From contig CAKVMJ010000004.1 in the NCBI GenBank assembly GCA_934772445.1, positions 1 to 54,294 on the forward strand: a stretch of 54,294 nt of DNA. The letters are read 5' to 3'. The position numbers and the translations under genes are program-made. The stretch comes from an uncultured Clostridia bacterium. Its GTDB lineage: Bacteria > Bacillota > Clostridia > Christensenellales > UBA1242. The notes beneath the pieces were generated by a model. The model saw nothing but the letters and a program-made list of their open reading frames with translations, did no database searches and was not told the DNA's origin. Shown here one piece after another: positions 1-7,577 of this stretch (its first letter is position 1; the number at the start of each line of letters is the position of its first letter).

Positions 1-1884
1 AGACTAGGCCATTTAAAAATGGACTTCCTAGGTCTTAGAAACTTAAATGATATTTCAAAATGTTTGCAATATGTTAAAGAAAATTATGGCGTTGATATAG
101 ATTTCCATAAGAGTAATTATGATGACCCTAATGTGTTCAAAATGATTTCAACGGGTAATACAAAGGCGGTTTTCCAAATTGAAAGTCCGGGTTTTCAAAA
201 GTTTATGAAAGAACTTCAACCAACCTGCATAGAAGATATTGTGGCGGGAGTTTCACTTTATAGACCGGGACCAATGGATAGTATTCCAAGATATGTTCAT
301 AATAAACATAACCCTCAAGATATTACTTATGATCACCCAATCCTAGAGCCTATTTTGAAAGTTACTTATGGTTGTATTGTTTATCAAGAGCAAGTTATGA
401 GAATTGTTCAAGATATGGCAGGTTACACATTGGGTCAAGCGGATATGGTTCGAAGAATGATGGGTAAGAAAAAGCTTGATGCGATGAGAGCGGAAAAGCA
501 AGTATTCTTATTTGGTAAACCAGCAGAAAATGGTAAGCCTGCGATTGAGGGTGCGGTTAAAAGAGGTGTTCCTGAAGATGTGGCAAGCAATATATGGGCT
601 CAAATGGAAAGTTTCGCTTCTTATGCGTTTAATAAATCTCACGCAGCAGCATATAGTTTAATCACATACCAAACTGCTTACTTGAAGTGTTATTACGAAC
701 CAGAATTTTTAACAAGTGTTTTGAATAATAGAATAACATCTGCTGATGAAATTAAAAATTATGTAACTTATGCCAAATCTGAAAAGATTGAAGTTCTACC
801 TCCAGATGTTAACAAAAGTCAAACATACTTTAGTGTAAAAGATAAAAAGATTAGATTTGGTTTAGGAGCGATTAAAAATGTTGGCGTTGGCTTAGTTGAT
901 GAAATTATAGCTGATAGAAATAAAAATGGCGAATTTAAAAGCTTGCAAGATTTCTGTAAGAGAATTGATAGTGCGCAAGCATTGAATAAAAGATTCTTGG
1001 AAAGTATGATTTTAAGTGGTGCATTTGATTGCTTTGGTTTGAAAAGATCACAATTGATGCAGATTTATCCAAATGTTGTTGCAATGGTGGCTGCAGATAA
1101 GAAAACTAGTGCCACAGGGCAAGTGGATATGTTTGGAATGTTGAGCCAAGATGAAGGTGTTAAGGTTAGTGTTCCAGATATTCCAGAATATGATGATGCT
1201 GTTAAATTGAAAAGCGAAAAAGAAGTTGTTGGCGTTTATATTACTGGTCACCCATTGAGTAAATATGTGGATAAAATGAAACAATTTTCATTTAGTTCGG
1301 ATATGCTAAATGTTGAGCCAAATGAAATAGAAAATCCTGATGGTGAAGCAGAAGAAATTCAGTATGAAGGGCTTACCGATGGTATGTCTGTAACTGCTGG
1401 TGGAATTATAACTGAAGTTCGAAAACTTTTAACCAGACAAGGTAATAAAGAAATGGCCGTAATTACAGTTGAAGATTTGTATGGTGGTTATGATGTAATG
1501 TTTTTCCCAGCTTGTTATGCAAAGGAAAAAGCAAAACTTGTTTCAGATAATATGGTAACAATAAGAGGTAAGATTAATATCCGAACTGGTGAAAAACCAA
1601 TCATTATTGCAGATGGTATTGAACTTTGGGATAATGAAACCGAGCATAAAGTTGAAGAAAAAACAGAGAATAGAACATTATATCTTCGTTTTGATACAAC
1701 AGATGATGGTTTATATAAAGATGTTTTGGATATTTTATCGGCTTATCCGGGAAAATGCCCAGTAATTGTGAAATGTACAAATTTAAATAAAGCTTTCAAA
1801 ATGCCAAGACTTGTTGATGTTGATGGATTAATTAAAACAGAATTGTTAGCATTATTAGATGAGAGCGATATAGTTATAAGGTAG
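1..1884 (+). CDS. dnaE: DNA polymerase III alpha subunit, C-terminal part (5' end outside window)
   Basis: The reading frame is open from base 1, and the residues before the first Met (RLGHLK followed by MDFLGLRNL) match the family, so this is a gene cut by the window edge. About 627 residues remain. They cover the end of the palm, the fingers (ADMVRRMMGKK, and FNKSHAAAYS with its conserved His), a helix-hairpin-helix region and a C-terminal OB-fold of the tRNA-anticodon type (TAGGIITEVRK onward). The protein is the replicative polymerase catalytic subunit. It is followed after 7 bases by pfkA, an arrangement common in Firmicutes, so the two are probably cotranscribed. The fragment carries no PolC-type exonuclease domain, so it is the DnaE type. 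Confidence 0.95.
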   Translation, partial: RLGHLKMDFLGLRNLNDISKCLQYVKENYGVDIDFHKSNYDDPNVFKMISTGNTKAVFQIESPGFQKFMKELQPTCIEDIVAGVSLYRPGPMDSIPRYVHNKHNPQDITYDHPILEPILKVTYGCIVYQEQVMRIVQDMAGYTLGQADMVRRMMGKKKLDAMRAEKQVFLFGKPAENGKPAIEGAVKRGVPEDVASNIWAQMESFASYAFNKSHAAAYSLITYQTAYLKCYYEPEFLTSVLNNRITSADEIKNYVTYAKSEKIEVLPPDVNKSQTYFSVKDKKIRFGLGAIKNVGVGLVDEIIADRNKNGEFKSLQDFCKRIDSAQALNKRFLESMILSGAFDCFGLKRSQLMQIYPNVVAMVAADKKTSATGQVDMFGMLSQDEGVKVSVPDIPEYDDAVKLKSEKEVVGVYITGHPLSKYVDKMKQFSFSSDMLNVEPNEIENPDGEAEEIQYEGLTDGMSVTAGGIITEVRKLLTRQGNKEMAVITVEDLYGGYDVMFFPACYAKEKAKLVSDNMVTIRGKINIRTGEKPIIIADGIELWDNETEHKVEEKTENRTLYLRFDTTDDGLYKDVLDILSAYPGKCPVIVKCTNLNKAFKMPRLVDVDGLIKTELLALLDESDIVIR

Positions 1885-1891
1885 GTGAAAA

Positions 1892-2860
1892 ATGGTAAAA
1901 AGAATTGCGGTTCTAACTAGCGGTGGCGATAGCCAAGGAATGAATGCTTGTATAAAAGCAATTGTTAATGCTTGTATCTCGCATAAAGTGGAAATTATTG
2001 GCGTTATGCGAGGTTTTCAAGGCTTGCTAGATAATGATTATATAAAATTAACAAACGAAATGGTTGAGCATATTAGTTTTCTAGGTGGTACTATTTTAAA
2101 AACTAGCCGTTGTGAAGAGTTTAAGAAAAGTAGTGGCGTGGATAAAGCTATAAAAAATATGCGAAAAAACAAAATTGATGGATTGATTGTTTTAGGCGGA
2201 AATGGTTCGCTTAGAGGTGTTCAAGAATTAGCGGAAAAAGGATTTAATGTTGTAGGAATACCTGCAAGCATTGATAACGATACATTCTATTCAAATAGTT
2301 CGCTTGGTTTTGATACGGCAATAAAAAATGCAGTTGAAGCAGTGGAAAATGTTAGACAAACTGCCTCAGCCACAGATAGAGCAATGGTAATTCAAACTAT
2401 GGGTAGAGAATGTGGGGAGATTGCTTTGCATACTGCATTTATTTCTAACGCCGATGCTTTTGACTGTAAAGAATTAAAAGCAGGGATTAAAGGAATTGTG
2501 CTAGAAGTTAAAAATGCATTAAAAACTGATGTAAAAAGTCCAATTATAATTATAAGCGAAGGCGTGGATTACTCAGTGGAAGATGTTAGAAAAGAGATTG
2601 AAAAATCTTTAAAAATTGAAGCTCGTACTCAAATTTTAGGTTATATTCAAAGAGGCGGAAGCCCAAGTATGTATGATAGAAGATTGGCAAAAGAATTTGG
2701 CGTTGAAGCTGTAAAACTTTTGCTTGCAGGAGTGGGCGGAAAAGCTATTGGAATTAAAAATAGTAAGATATTTAGTATGAATATAGAGGAAGCAAATTCC
2801 ACTCCTCAAATTTTTAGAAAAGATATTTATGATAGAATGAAATATTTAAAAAATATGTAA
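1892..2860 (+). CDS. pfkA: 6-phosphofructokinase with atypical active-site residues
   Basis: This 322-residue protein has the usual length of bacterial PfkA, which phosphorylates fructose 6-phosphate in glycolysis. Family motifs are present: GGDSQGMN (residues 11-18), ASIDND (125-130, with the catalytic Asp), MGRECG (170-175), ISEGV (221-225) and IQRGGSP (252-258). Two positions differ from the E. coli enzyme as I remember it. The Mg-ATP motif GGDGS reads GGNGS (Asn104), and the sugar-phosphate-contacting His of LGHIQRGG is Tyr251. The Gly after the altered Asp argues against a classical pyrophosphate-dependent enzyme, where that position is Asp. The RBS is AGGTGA just after the dnaE stop. 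Membership of the PFK family is certain; phosphoryl donor and activity are open. Confidence 0.9.
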   Translation: MVKRIAVLTSGGDSQGMNACIKAIVNACISHKVEIIGVMRGFQGLLDNDYIKLTNEMVEHISFLGGTILKTSRCEEFKKSSGVDKAIKNMRKNKIDGLIVLGGNGSLRGVQELAEKGFNVVGIPASIDNDTFYSNSSLGFDTAIKNAVEAVENVRQTASATDRAMVIQTMGRECGEIALHTAFISNADAFDCKELKAGIKGIVLEVKNALKTDVKSPIIIISEGVDYSVEDVRKEIEKSLKIEARTQILGYIQRGGSPSMYDRRLAKEFGVEAVKLLLAGVGGKAIGIKNSKIFSMNIEEANSTPQIFRKDIYDRMKYLKNM

Positions 2861-2896
2861 GAAAAAACTACATCTTAGTCGGTGTAGTTTTTTCTT
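2861..2896 (+). terminator. Intrinsic terminator after pfkA
   Basis: An A-rich stem (AAAAAACTACATC against GGTGTAGTTTTTT) with a short loop and a trailing T-run starts immediately after the pfkA stop codon. Confidence 0.8.
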
Positions 2897-2923
2897 AAAA
2901 TTTAGAAATATTTTAAGCGTAAT

Positions 2924-2954
2924 AAAAAAACGATTTTTATTAAATCGTTTTTTG
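2924..2954. terminator. Bidirectional terminator between pfkA and the DUF378 gene
   Basis: The perfect hairpin AAAAAACGATTT / AAATCGTTTTTT has an A-run on one side and a T-run on the other. It can terminate transcription from both convergent genes. Confidence 0.8.
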
Positions 2955-2986
2955 TAAAACTAAACAAAAGGTTCTGCTATTTTTCA

Positions 2987-3424
2987 TTACATTGAATGAG
3001 AATTATCTTCTTCCTTAGGCTCATTTTCTTTATGCTCGTAAGATTCTTTATCTTCCTTATATTCGTGTTTGTATTGTTCTTCATTGTCTTTAGATAAATC
3101 ATAAGGTTTAATTTTTTCTTCACTAGTTGAATTATATTCATGTTTATGAAGCTCGCTTGAAGCTTCAGCTTTTGCTAGGGCAGGTTTTTCAAATTTATTT
3201 GTGGCTTTTTTATTCTTAAAATCGAATGAAATTTTGCCTTTATTTTTAATAAGATTGAATAGTAGAATGAAAGCAGAAAGTCCAACTGCCACATATATTA
3301 TTCTTGAAAAAATACTGCTTTGCGAACCAAATAATCCTGCTACGAAATCAAATTGAAGTAATCCAATACAAAACCAATTTACCGAGCCAATGATAGAAAC
3401 AATAAATGCAATTAATGTTAACAT
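2987..3424 (-). CDS. DUF378-type small membrane protein with acidic tail
   Basis: This 145-residue protein begins with two hydrophobic helices (about residues 1-25 and 38-62) around a SVNWF motif and GLLQFDFVAGLFG, typical of DUF378 membrane proteins. After residue 70 the chain becomes a highly charged Lys/Glu/His tail with repeated HEY/HEN elements, which DUF378 proteins do not normally carry; those are about 65-80 residues long. The RBS (AAGGAG) lies about 7 bases upstream of the start. The function of DUF378 is unknown. The tail probably faces the cytoplasm, but topology cannot be fixed from sequence alone. Confidence 0.75.
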   Translation of the reverse strand: MLTLIAFIVSIIGSVNWFCIGLLQFDFVAGLFGSQSSIFSRIIYVAVGLSAFILLFNLIKNKGKISFDFKNKKATNKFEKPALAKAEASSELHKHEYNSTSEEKIKPYDLSKDNEEQYKHEYKEDKESYEHKENEPKEEDNSHSM

Positions 3425-3471
3425 ATTCTTCTCCTTTTAATGCTATTAGTTTGGTTTAAAAGATTGATTTT

Positions 3472-3510
3472 TATGCAAAAAAATAAAACCTTTAGAGATT
3501 AATCTAAAGG
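3472..3510 (-). terminator. Terminator of the 87-residue ORF (minus strand)
   Basis: On the minus strand, CCTTTAGA and TCTAAAGG form a stem that overlaps the end of the coding region. A T-rich run follows at the lower coordinates. Confidence 0.7.
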
Positions 3511-3762
3511 TGCGTTTGTTAAAATTAATTTTTCAAAATATATCTTTTCAATAAAATCTGATTTATCAAAAATCGCTTGATTAAATAAAATAAAATTCTT
3601 GTAATGTTTAATCATAAGCAAAGGAGCGGGTATATCAAAATGCTCGCAAATATCGTGAAGATAATCATTAAAACTATCTATGCTGAAATCTTCATCTTTT
3701 TCATATATAAAACTATTAATAACTTTATTATCTATCGTGGTTCTAGCCCAAATTCTTACCAT
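3499..3762 (-). CDS. Small hypothetical protein (87 aa)
   Basis: An 87-residue, mixed alpha/beta-looking protein rich in aromatic and acidic residues, with no signal peptide or membrane segment. I do not recognise a family. A weak AT-rich RBS (AAAGGATAA) precedes the ATG, and a clear intrinsic terminator sits at its stop codon, which supports a real monocistronic gene. The plus-strand ORF across the same stretch has no RBS and looks like a shadow. Confidence 0.6.
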   Translation of the reverse strand: MVRIWARTTIDNKVINSFIYEKDEDFSIDSFNDYLHDICEHFDIPAPLLMIKHYKNFILFNQAIFDKSDFIEKIYFEKLILTNAPLD

Positions 3763-3909
3763 TTGTTTATCCTTTATATGAAACCAATTATAGCATAAAA
3801 ATTTTGTAGTTTAAAATATTTTTTAAAATTTTATTTAACAATTGCATAATTTAATGAAAACTGAATATAGTAGCAGAAGAAACTTTTTTAAAATATTCGC
3901 ATATAATTA

Positions 3910-3938
3910 TTGACAACCAATTTCTTTTTATATATAAT
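3910..3938 (+). promoter_or_regulatory. Sigma-A promoter of greA
   Basis: TTGACA (3910-3915), a 17-base spacer and TATAAT (3933-3938) form a perfect consensus promoter. The expected start near 3945 leaves a leader of about 75 bases before greA. Confidence 0.85.
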
Positions 3939-4018
3939 ATTGCAGTTTAAAAAAGAAGGTCGATTTGCTTTTTAGGTGGCTTATCGTTTATTTTTTTTAA
4001 TAATTTGGAGGCTTAAAT

Positions 4019-4495
4019 ATGGAAGATCAAATTTATTTAACAAAAGAGGGTTATAAAGAATTAGAAGAAAGATTGTTATATCTTAAAAGTACTGGCAGAG
4101 TTGAAGTTGCTGAGAAAATAAGATTTGCAAGAAGTTTTGGTGATATAAGTGAAAATAGTGAATACGATGCTGCAAGAAATGAAGAAGCTGCAATGGAATT
4201 AGAAATTAGCGAAATTGAAGAAAAATTAAGAAAAGCTAAGATAATTTCTAAATTAAAAGTTGACCAAAACAAAGTTAATATTGGTTGCACAGTTGAAGTT
4301 TACGATAAAGAATTTGATGAAACTGTAACATTCAAGATTATGGGAAGTAGTGAGAGTAATCCAGCTCAAGGATTAATTTCTAATGAAAGCCCAATTGGTA
4401 AAGCTTTAATTGGAAAGGAAGTTGGCGATGTGGTTGTTGTGGATAACCCAGGTGTTGATAAAATTCAATATAAAGTTTTATCTATTAAATATTAA
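4019..4495 (+). CDS. greA: Transcription elongation factor GreA
   Basis: The 158-residue length and the whole sequence match GreA, which binds the RNA polymerase secondary channel and stimulates cleavage of backtracked transcripts. The N-terminal coiled coil carries the acidic tip motif GDISENSEYDAAR (residues 41-53). The C-terminal FKBP-like domain includes GLISNESPIGKALIGK. A GGAGG RBS precedes the ATG by 8 bases. The gene stands alone between a consensus promoter and an intrinsic terminator. Confidence 0.96.
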   Translation: MEDQIYLTKEGYKELEERLLYLKSTGRVEVAEKIRFARSFGDISENSEYDAARNEEAAMELEISEIEEKLRKAKIISKLKVDQNKVNIGCTVEVYDKEFDETVTFKIMGSSESNPAQGLISNESPIGKALIGKEVGDVVVVDNPGVDKIQYKVLSIKY

Positions 4496-4520
4496 TAAGA
4501 AAAACGCAGTTAAGGTTTTT

Positions 4521-4553
4521 ATCTCCCCTATTTAATCAGGGGGGATTTTATAT
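4521..4553 (+). terminator. Intrinsic terminator after greA
   Basis: The GC-rich stem ATCTCCCCT / AGGGGGGAT is followed by TTTTAT. It is one of the most GC-rich stems in the window. Confidence 0.85.
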
Positions 4554-4638
4554 TATATTTTTCGAGAATTTATAGCTTTGTTTTGTTCTTTTATTATAAG
4601 ACAAATCTCAATAGTTTTATGCATTTTTTGTATTGATG

Positions 4639-4666
4639 TTGACAATTTATATTTTTGTGGTATAAT
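4639..4666 (+). promoter_or_regulatory. Promoter of the protease operon; nearly leaderless start
   Basis: TTGACA (4639-4644), a 16-base spacer and TATAAT (4661-4666). Transcription should begin about 7 bases later, near 4673, only about 5 bases before the ATG at 4678. There is no room for a ribosome binding site in that leader. Confidence 0.75.
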
Positions 4667-4677
4667 CAAAAGTAGTT

Positions 4678-5391
4678 ATGAAAAAGAAAAAGGTATTTGT
4701 AATTTTATTCTCATTTGTAAGTTTCGTTTGTATGGTAAGTTTTGGATTTAACATTTATTTTTTTGCCACTAAGCCCATTTCGGCTAGTGGCATTTTTAGT
4801 ATATGTCAAAACTCAGTTGTAGAAATAAAAGCAGAGACAGATGATGTCGGTGTAAGTTATGGTACTGGTGTGATTGTTGCGAATGATGGAACCATTGTTA
4901 CCAATGCCCATGTTATTACATATAAAAAATTGGGAAACAGTTATACTTTTGATAAAATTTTTTTAAGGCTTATTGATGAGCAGAATTTTAGAAGTGTTAA
5001 CATTGTTAAATATGATTTAGAATTAGATATAGCAGTCCTTCAATTAAGTGATGAGGCTAAATTAATTGCTTTAAGAATCGGTGATGATTCTGAACTTGAT
5101 TATGGTGATAAAGTTTATGCTATTGGAAACATGAGTAATTACGGAATATCTTTTACTGTTGGATATATTTCTATTCCACACATAGATGTTACATATAACG
5201 AATTTACACGAAATGTTATTCAATGTAATTTAATAATATCAGATGGGAATAGTGGTGGAGCATTAATTGATAAAAACGGAAGGCTGGTGGGGATTACAAC
5301 CTTTAGATTGAAAGACCAAACAAATAATATCATTTATGGTATTTCTTATTGTATTCCTATAAATACAGTAATGGAATATATAAAAAAATAA
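4678..5391 (+). CDS. Membrane-anchored trypsin-like serine protease
   Basis: The 237-residue protein starts with Lys-rich residues and one hydrophobic helix (about 6-30), so it is exported and either anchored or cleaved. The rest is a compact HtrA/trypsin-like fold with the catalytic triad His78 (TNAHV), Asp117 (LDIAVL) and Ser192 (GNSGGAL). It lacks the PDZ domains of DegP/HtrA. The mRNA appears almost leaderless. The next gene follows after 14 bases, so the protease is the first gene of an operon with a toxin-like protein and a small acidic protein. I infer that it may process or activate its neighbour; no sequence feature proves this. Confidence 0.85.
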   Translation: MKKKKVFVILFSFVSFVCMVSFGFNIYFFATKPISASGIFSICQNSVVEIKAETDDVGVSYGTGVIVANDGTIVTNAHVITYKKLGNSYTFDKIFLRLIDEQNFRSVNIVKYDLELDIAVLQLSDEAKLIALRIGDDSELDYGDKVYAIGNMSNYGISFTVGYISIPHIDVTYNEFTRNVIQCNLIISDGNSGGALIDKNGRLVGITTFRLKDQTNNIIYGISYCIPINTVMEYIKK

Positions 5392-5405
5392 ATTAAGGAG
5401 GAACT

Positions 5406-6614
5406 ATGGCTAGAAGTTCTAAGAAATTGCATATTATTATCTTTTCTTTTATACTTGCTGTAATTTGTGGTACTTATTATTGTTTAACATATTATCAGAA
5501 CTCAAATCAAACACAAGTCGCAAGTAGAAATATAGAAGTTGCAAGAAATGCAATAGATTATGAAACGTATTTTGAACAATTTGATAGTGTAGAATTTGTA
5601 TCAAATGACAAATTGTTTACTTTAAATCTCGTTCAAACAGTAAATGAAGAATTTTTAAGTGAAATTAATAATAATTCTTCAACAACTCATTATAAAGGTG
5701 AGATTTGTTATGATATTGAGTATGACCATGAAAATGGAAAAGTGTATTTAAATTCAACTCTTTATTTAGATAATGAGGGTAATTGTTTATTTGAAAAAGT
5801 TGAAGGTGTTGCATGTTGGAATGAGAACATTAATGATGTCGATATCGTTTTTGATACTGAAGATGATGTTGTATTCTTATCAGATTTAAACGAAAATATT
5901 AATAATTGTGGATGGTTTAGAAGAGCATTATCTTTTATAAAAAAGCATGCAGTGGCAATTGTTACGGCAGTGGCTGTGGTTGCAGTAGTAGCAACTGTAG
6001 CAGTTGCTGCACCTGCGTTTGTTGCAGCTGCAACTGCAGTAATATCTACTGGTGGAGGAACAGCTGCCTTGACTGGAGGAATAAGTGCAGGATTAGTTGC
6101 GGCTGGCAGTGCTGTGGCGAGTTCGACTTTAGTAAGTGCAACTGTTGCAGCAGCTGCCGTTACGGCTGGGGTGGTATTAACCGCGTGTTTGTTAGAAACT
6201 GCTGATGAGTTGACAGAAGCATATGTTGTAGATTTCGCTCAATCTGTTAGGGAAACAAATAGGTCTGATAGATACTTATTAGTAGTAATGTCTGCATTAG
6301 ATCAACCACTTGTTACTCATTATAAGCCTGTAACATTAGAGACTGCTAAAACTTGGTTTTCTTTGGGTGGTCAAGTTTGGACACCATATTCTAGGGATGC
6401 GATAACATTGATAGAATCGTGTGGATATTATGCTGGAAAAAGCAATGGCGAGATAGGTGTGGCTGAACATAATATTGTTTCGAATGGAGTATTCGGTTAT
6501 TGGCATTATCATGCAATCGATAAAATAACAAGTAAAAAAATTCTTTTACCTGGTGATGGTAAAAATGCCAATGCATTAAAAGCACATTCTGTTCATTGTT
6601 TTTTCTATTATTAA
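5406..6614 (+). CDS. Putative secreted toxin-like protein with Ala-rich membrane region and HYH C-terminal domain
   Basis: This 402-residue protein has an N-terminal membrane segment (about residues 8-28), an acidic extracellular-looking domain (40-165) and a long Ala/Val/Gly-rich hydrophobic stretch (about 180-262). The C-terminal domain contains WHYHA (366-370) and a terminal His-rich AHSVHCFFYY. The plan of export signal, hydrophobic glycine/alanine region and short His-containing C-terminal domain resembles polymorphic toxins such as the SAR2788-type family, but I cannot assign the domain with certainty. A strong AAGGAGG RBS precedes the ATG. It lies between a secreted protease and a small acidic protein, as expected for an effector with an activator and a possible immunity partner. 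An alternative is a cell-surface structural protein. Confidence 0.65.
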   Translation: MARSSKKLHIIIFSFILAVICGTYYCLTYYQNSNQTQVASRNIEVARNAIDYETYFEQFDSVEFVSNDKLFTLNLVQTVNEEFLSEINNNSSTTHYKGEICYDIEYDHENGKVYLNSTLYLDNEGNCLFEKVEGVACWNENINDVDIVFDTEDDVVFLSDLNENINNCGWFRRALSFIKKHAVAIVTAVAVVAVVATVAVAAPAFVAAATAVISTGGGTAALTGGISAGLVAAGSAVASSTLVSATVAAAAVTAGVVLTACLLETADELTEAYVVDFAQSVRETNRSDRYLLVVMSALDQPLVTHYKPVTLETAKTWFSLGGQVWTPYSRDAITLIESCGYYAGKSNGEIGVAEHNIVSNGVFGYWHYHAIDKITSKKILLPGDGKNANALKAHSVHCFFYY

Positions 6615-6624
6615 AAGGATTTTT

Positions 6625-7014
6625 ATGAAAACGAAACAAGAAGTACGACAAGAATTAATAAATGAATTTGGTAAAAATTTTAATAACATAGATAATTTAA
6701 TTGGGTGGTTAAAATCTCATTATCATCCGCAAATTTTTACATCTATGGAAGAATTTTCTAAAACTGACTATTTTCACACAACTGAAAACATAACTATTGA
6801 TGAGTATACGGATGACTATATAACTGAGGATGAGAATTATATTATTGCCTTGTTTAATGATTCTAGAGATTTTGAAAATATGCCTGATGATTATTCTGAT
6901 GATATCGTTATTGTTTATGAAAAAGAAAGTGGTAAAATAAAAAAATTTTATTACACAGGTTATAATAACACTGTTCTTCAGTATGTACAAAGTTTTATAG
7001 ACTCTGATATGTAA
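6625..7014 (+). CDS. Small acidic protein, possible immunity partner
   Basis: This 129-residue, strongly acidic cytoplasmic protein has no signal peptide or membrane segment. It starts 10 bases after the toxin-like gene, with AAAGGA as RBS. I do not recognise a family. Small acidic proteins encoded directly after polymorphic toxins are often immunity proteins, so that role is a reasonable inference from position only. It is the last complete gene of the operon starting at the promoter at 4639. Confidence 0.6.
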   Translation: MKTKQEVRQELINEFGKNFNNIDNLIGWLKSHYHPQIFTSMEEFSKTDYFHTTENITIDEYTDDYITEDENYIIALFNDSRDFENMPDDYSDDIVIVYEKESGKIKKFYYTGYNNTVLQYVQSFIDSDM

Positions 7015-7044
7015 CTGTGAATTGGTTCACAAAATGTGATTTGA

Positions 7045-7332
7045 ATGAGCAATTATTTAATGTTAATAAGTGATAAACAAATAAAAATCAATGTTGATTT
7101 TAAAGAAAGTGTTGTACCAAATAGTATAAAAGAGCAGTTGCCATTTCCAGCAAAATATGGGTATATTTTAAATGCTATAGCATCTGATAGAAAAGAAAAC
7201 ATCACAAAAGAAATGGCTCCAGAATGATATAAAATACTTTATTTGAAAATAATTACAACTATAGATATATTTGTAAGTAAAAAAGATTTAAAGATAATTA
7301 CTATTAAAAAAGCCATTAAGCAAAGAGTTTAG
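7045..7332 (+). pseudogene. Short ORF interrupted by an in-frame UGA
   Basis: A 60-codon ORF from 7045 ends at TGA (7225-7227), but the frame stays open for another 34 codons to TAG (7330-7332). That stop lies inside a terminator-like hairpin, as is usual for real gene ends in this window. Directly before the ATG the frame also has TGA. No convincing RBS is visible. The most economical reading is a decayed remnant of a small gene at the end of the toxin-like operon. I do not recognise the protein. Confidence 0.35.
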
Positions 7333-7343
7333 TGGTTTTTTAT
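7303..7343 (+). terminator. Terminator of the protease/toxin-like operon
   Basis: An imperfect hairpin pairs AAAAAAGCCATTAA with TTTAGTGGTTTTTT, and a T-run follows. It closes the accessory operon. Confidence 0.6.
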
Positions 7344-7432
7344 ATTTAAATACTTTTATATCTTTATAAATTTCTTATTAAAATTTAAGAAATATAATAT
7401 TTTGTTTGAAAAATGGATAAAGTGTGGTAAAA

Positions 7433-7577
7433 TATAATCGGAAAAATTGTAGGTTTAAGGGTTTTCGTAACTTTTTATCTATTGTTTAATTCCTAATTAA
7501 AACTTTAATTTAGGAAAAAATCATATAATAAAAAGTAAGCTTTTATTAAACCTAATAAGGAGAGTAAAAAATTATTT
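7433..7577 (+). promoter_or_regulatory. galE promoter -10 element and structured 5' leader
   Basis: TATAAT at 7433-7438 implies a start near 7445 and a leader of about 130 bases. The leader contains complementary outer arms (TAGGTTTAA at 7450-7458 with TTAAACCTA at 7546-7554). Inside these lie a hairpin TTCCTAA / TTTAGGAA (about 7490-7515) and a second hairpin AAAAG-TAAG-CTTTT (about 7531-7544). Together they form a multibranch fold closed just before the AAGGAGAG RBS. It matches no riboswitch I recognise. Confidence 0.45.

Noticed and set aside
7045..7332. In-frame UGA that could be read as Trp (Mycoplasma-type code)
   Set aside because: All recognisable proteins (SerRS, AsnRS, RecD2, Tex and others) are full length without internal UGA, use UGG for Trp, and two genes end with UGA.
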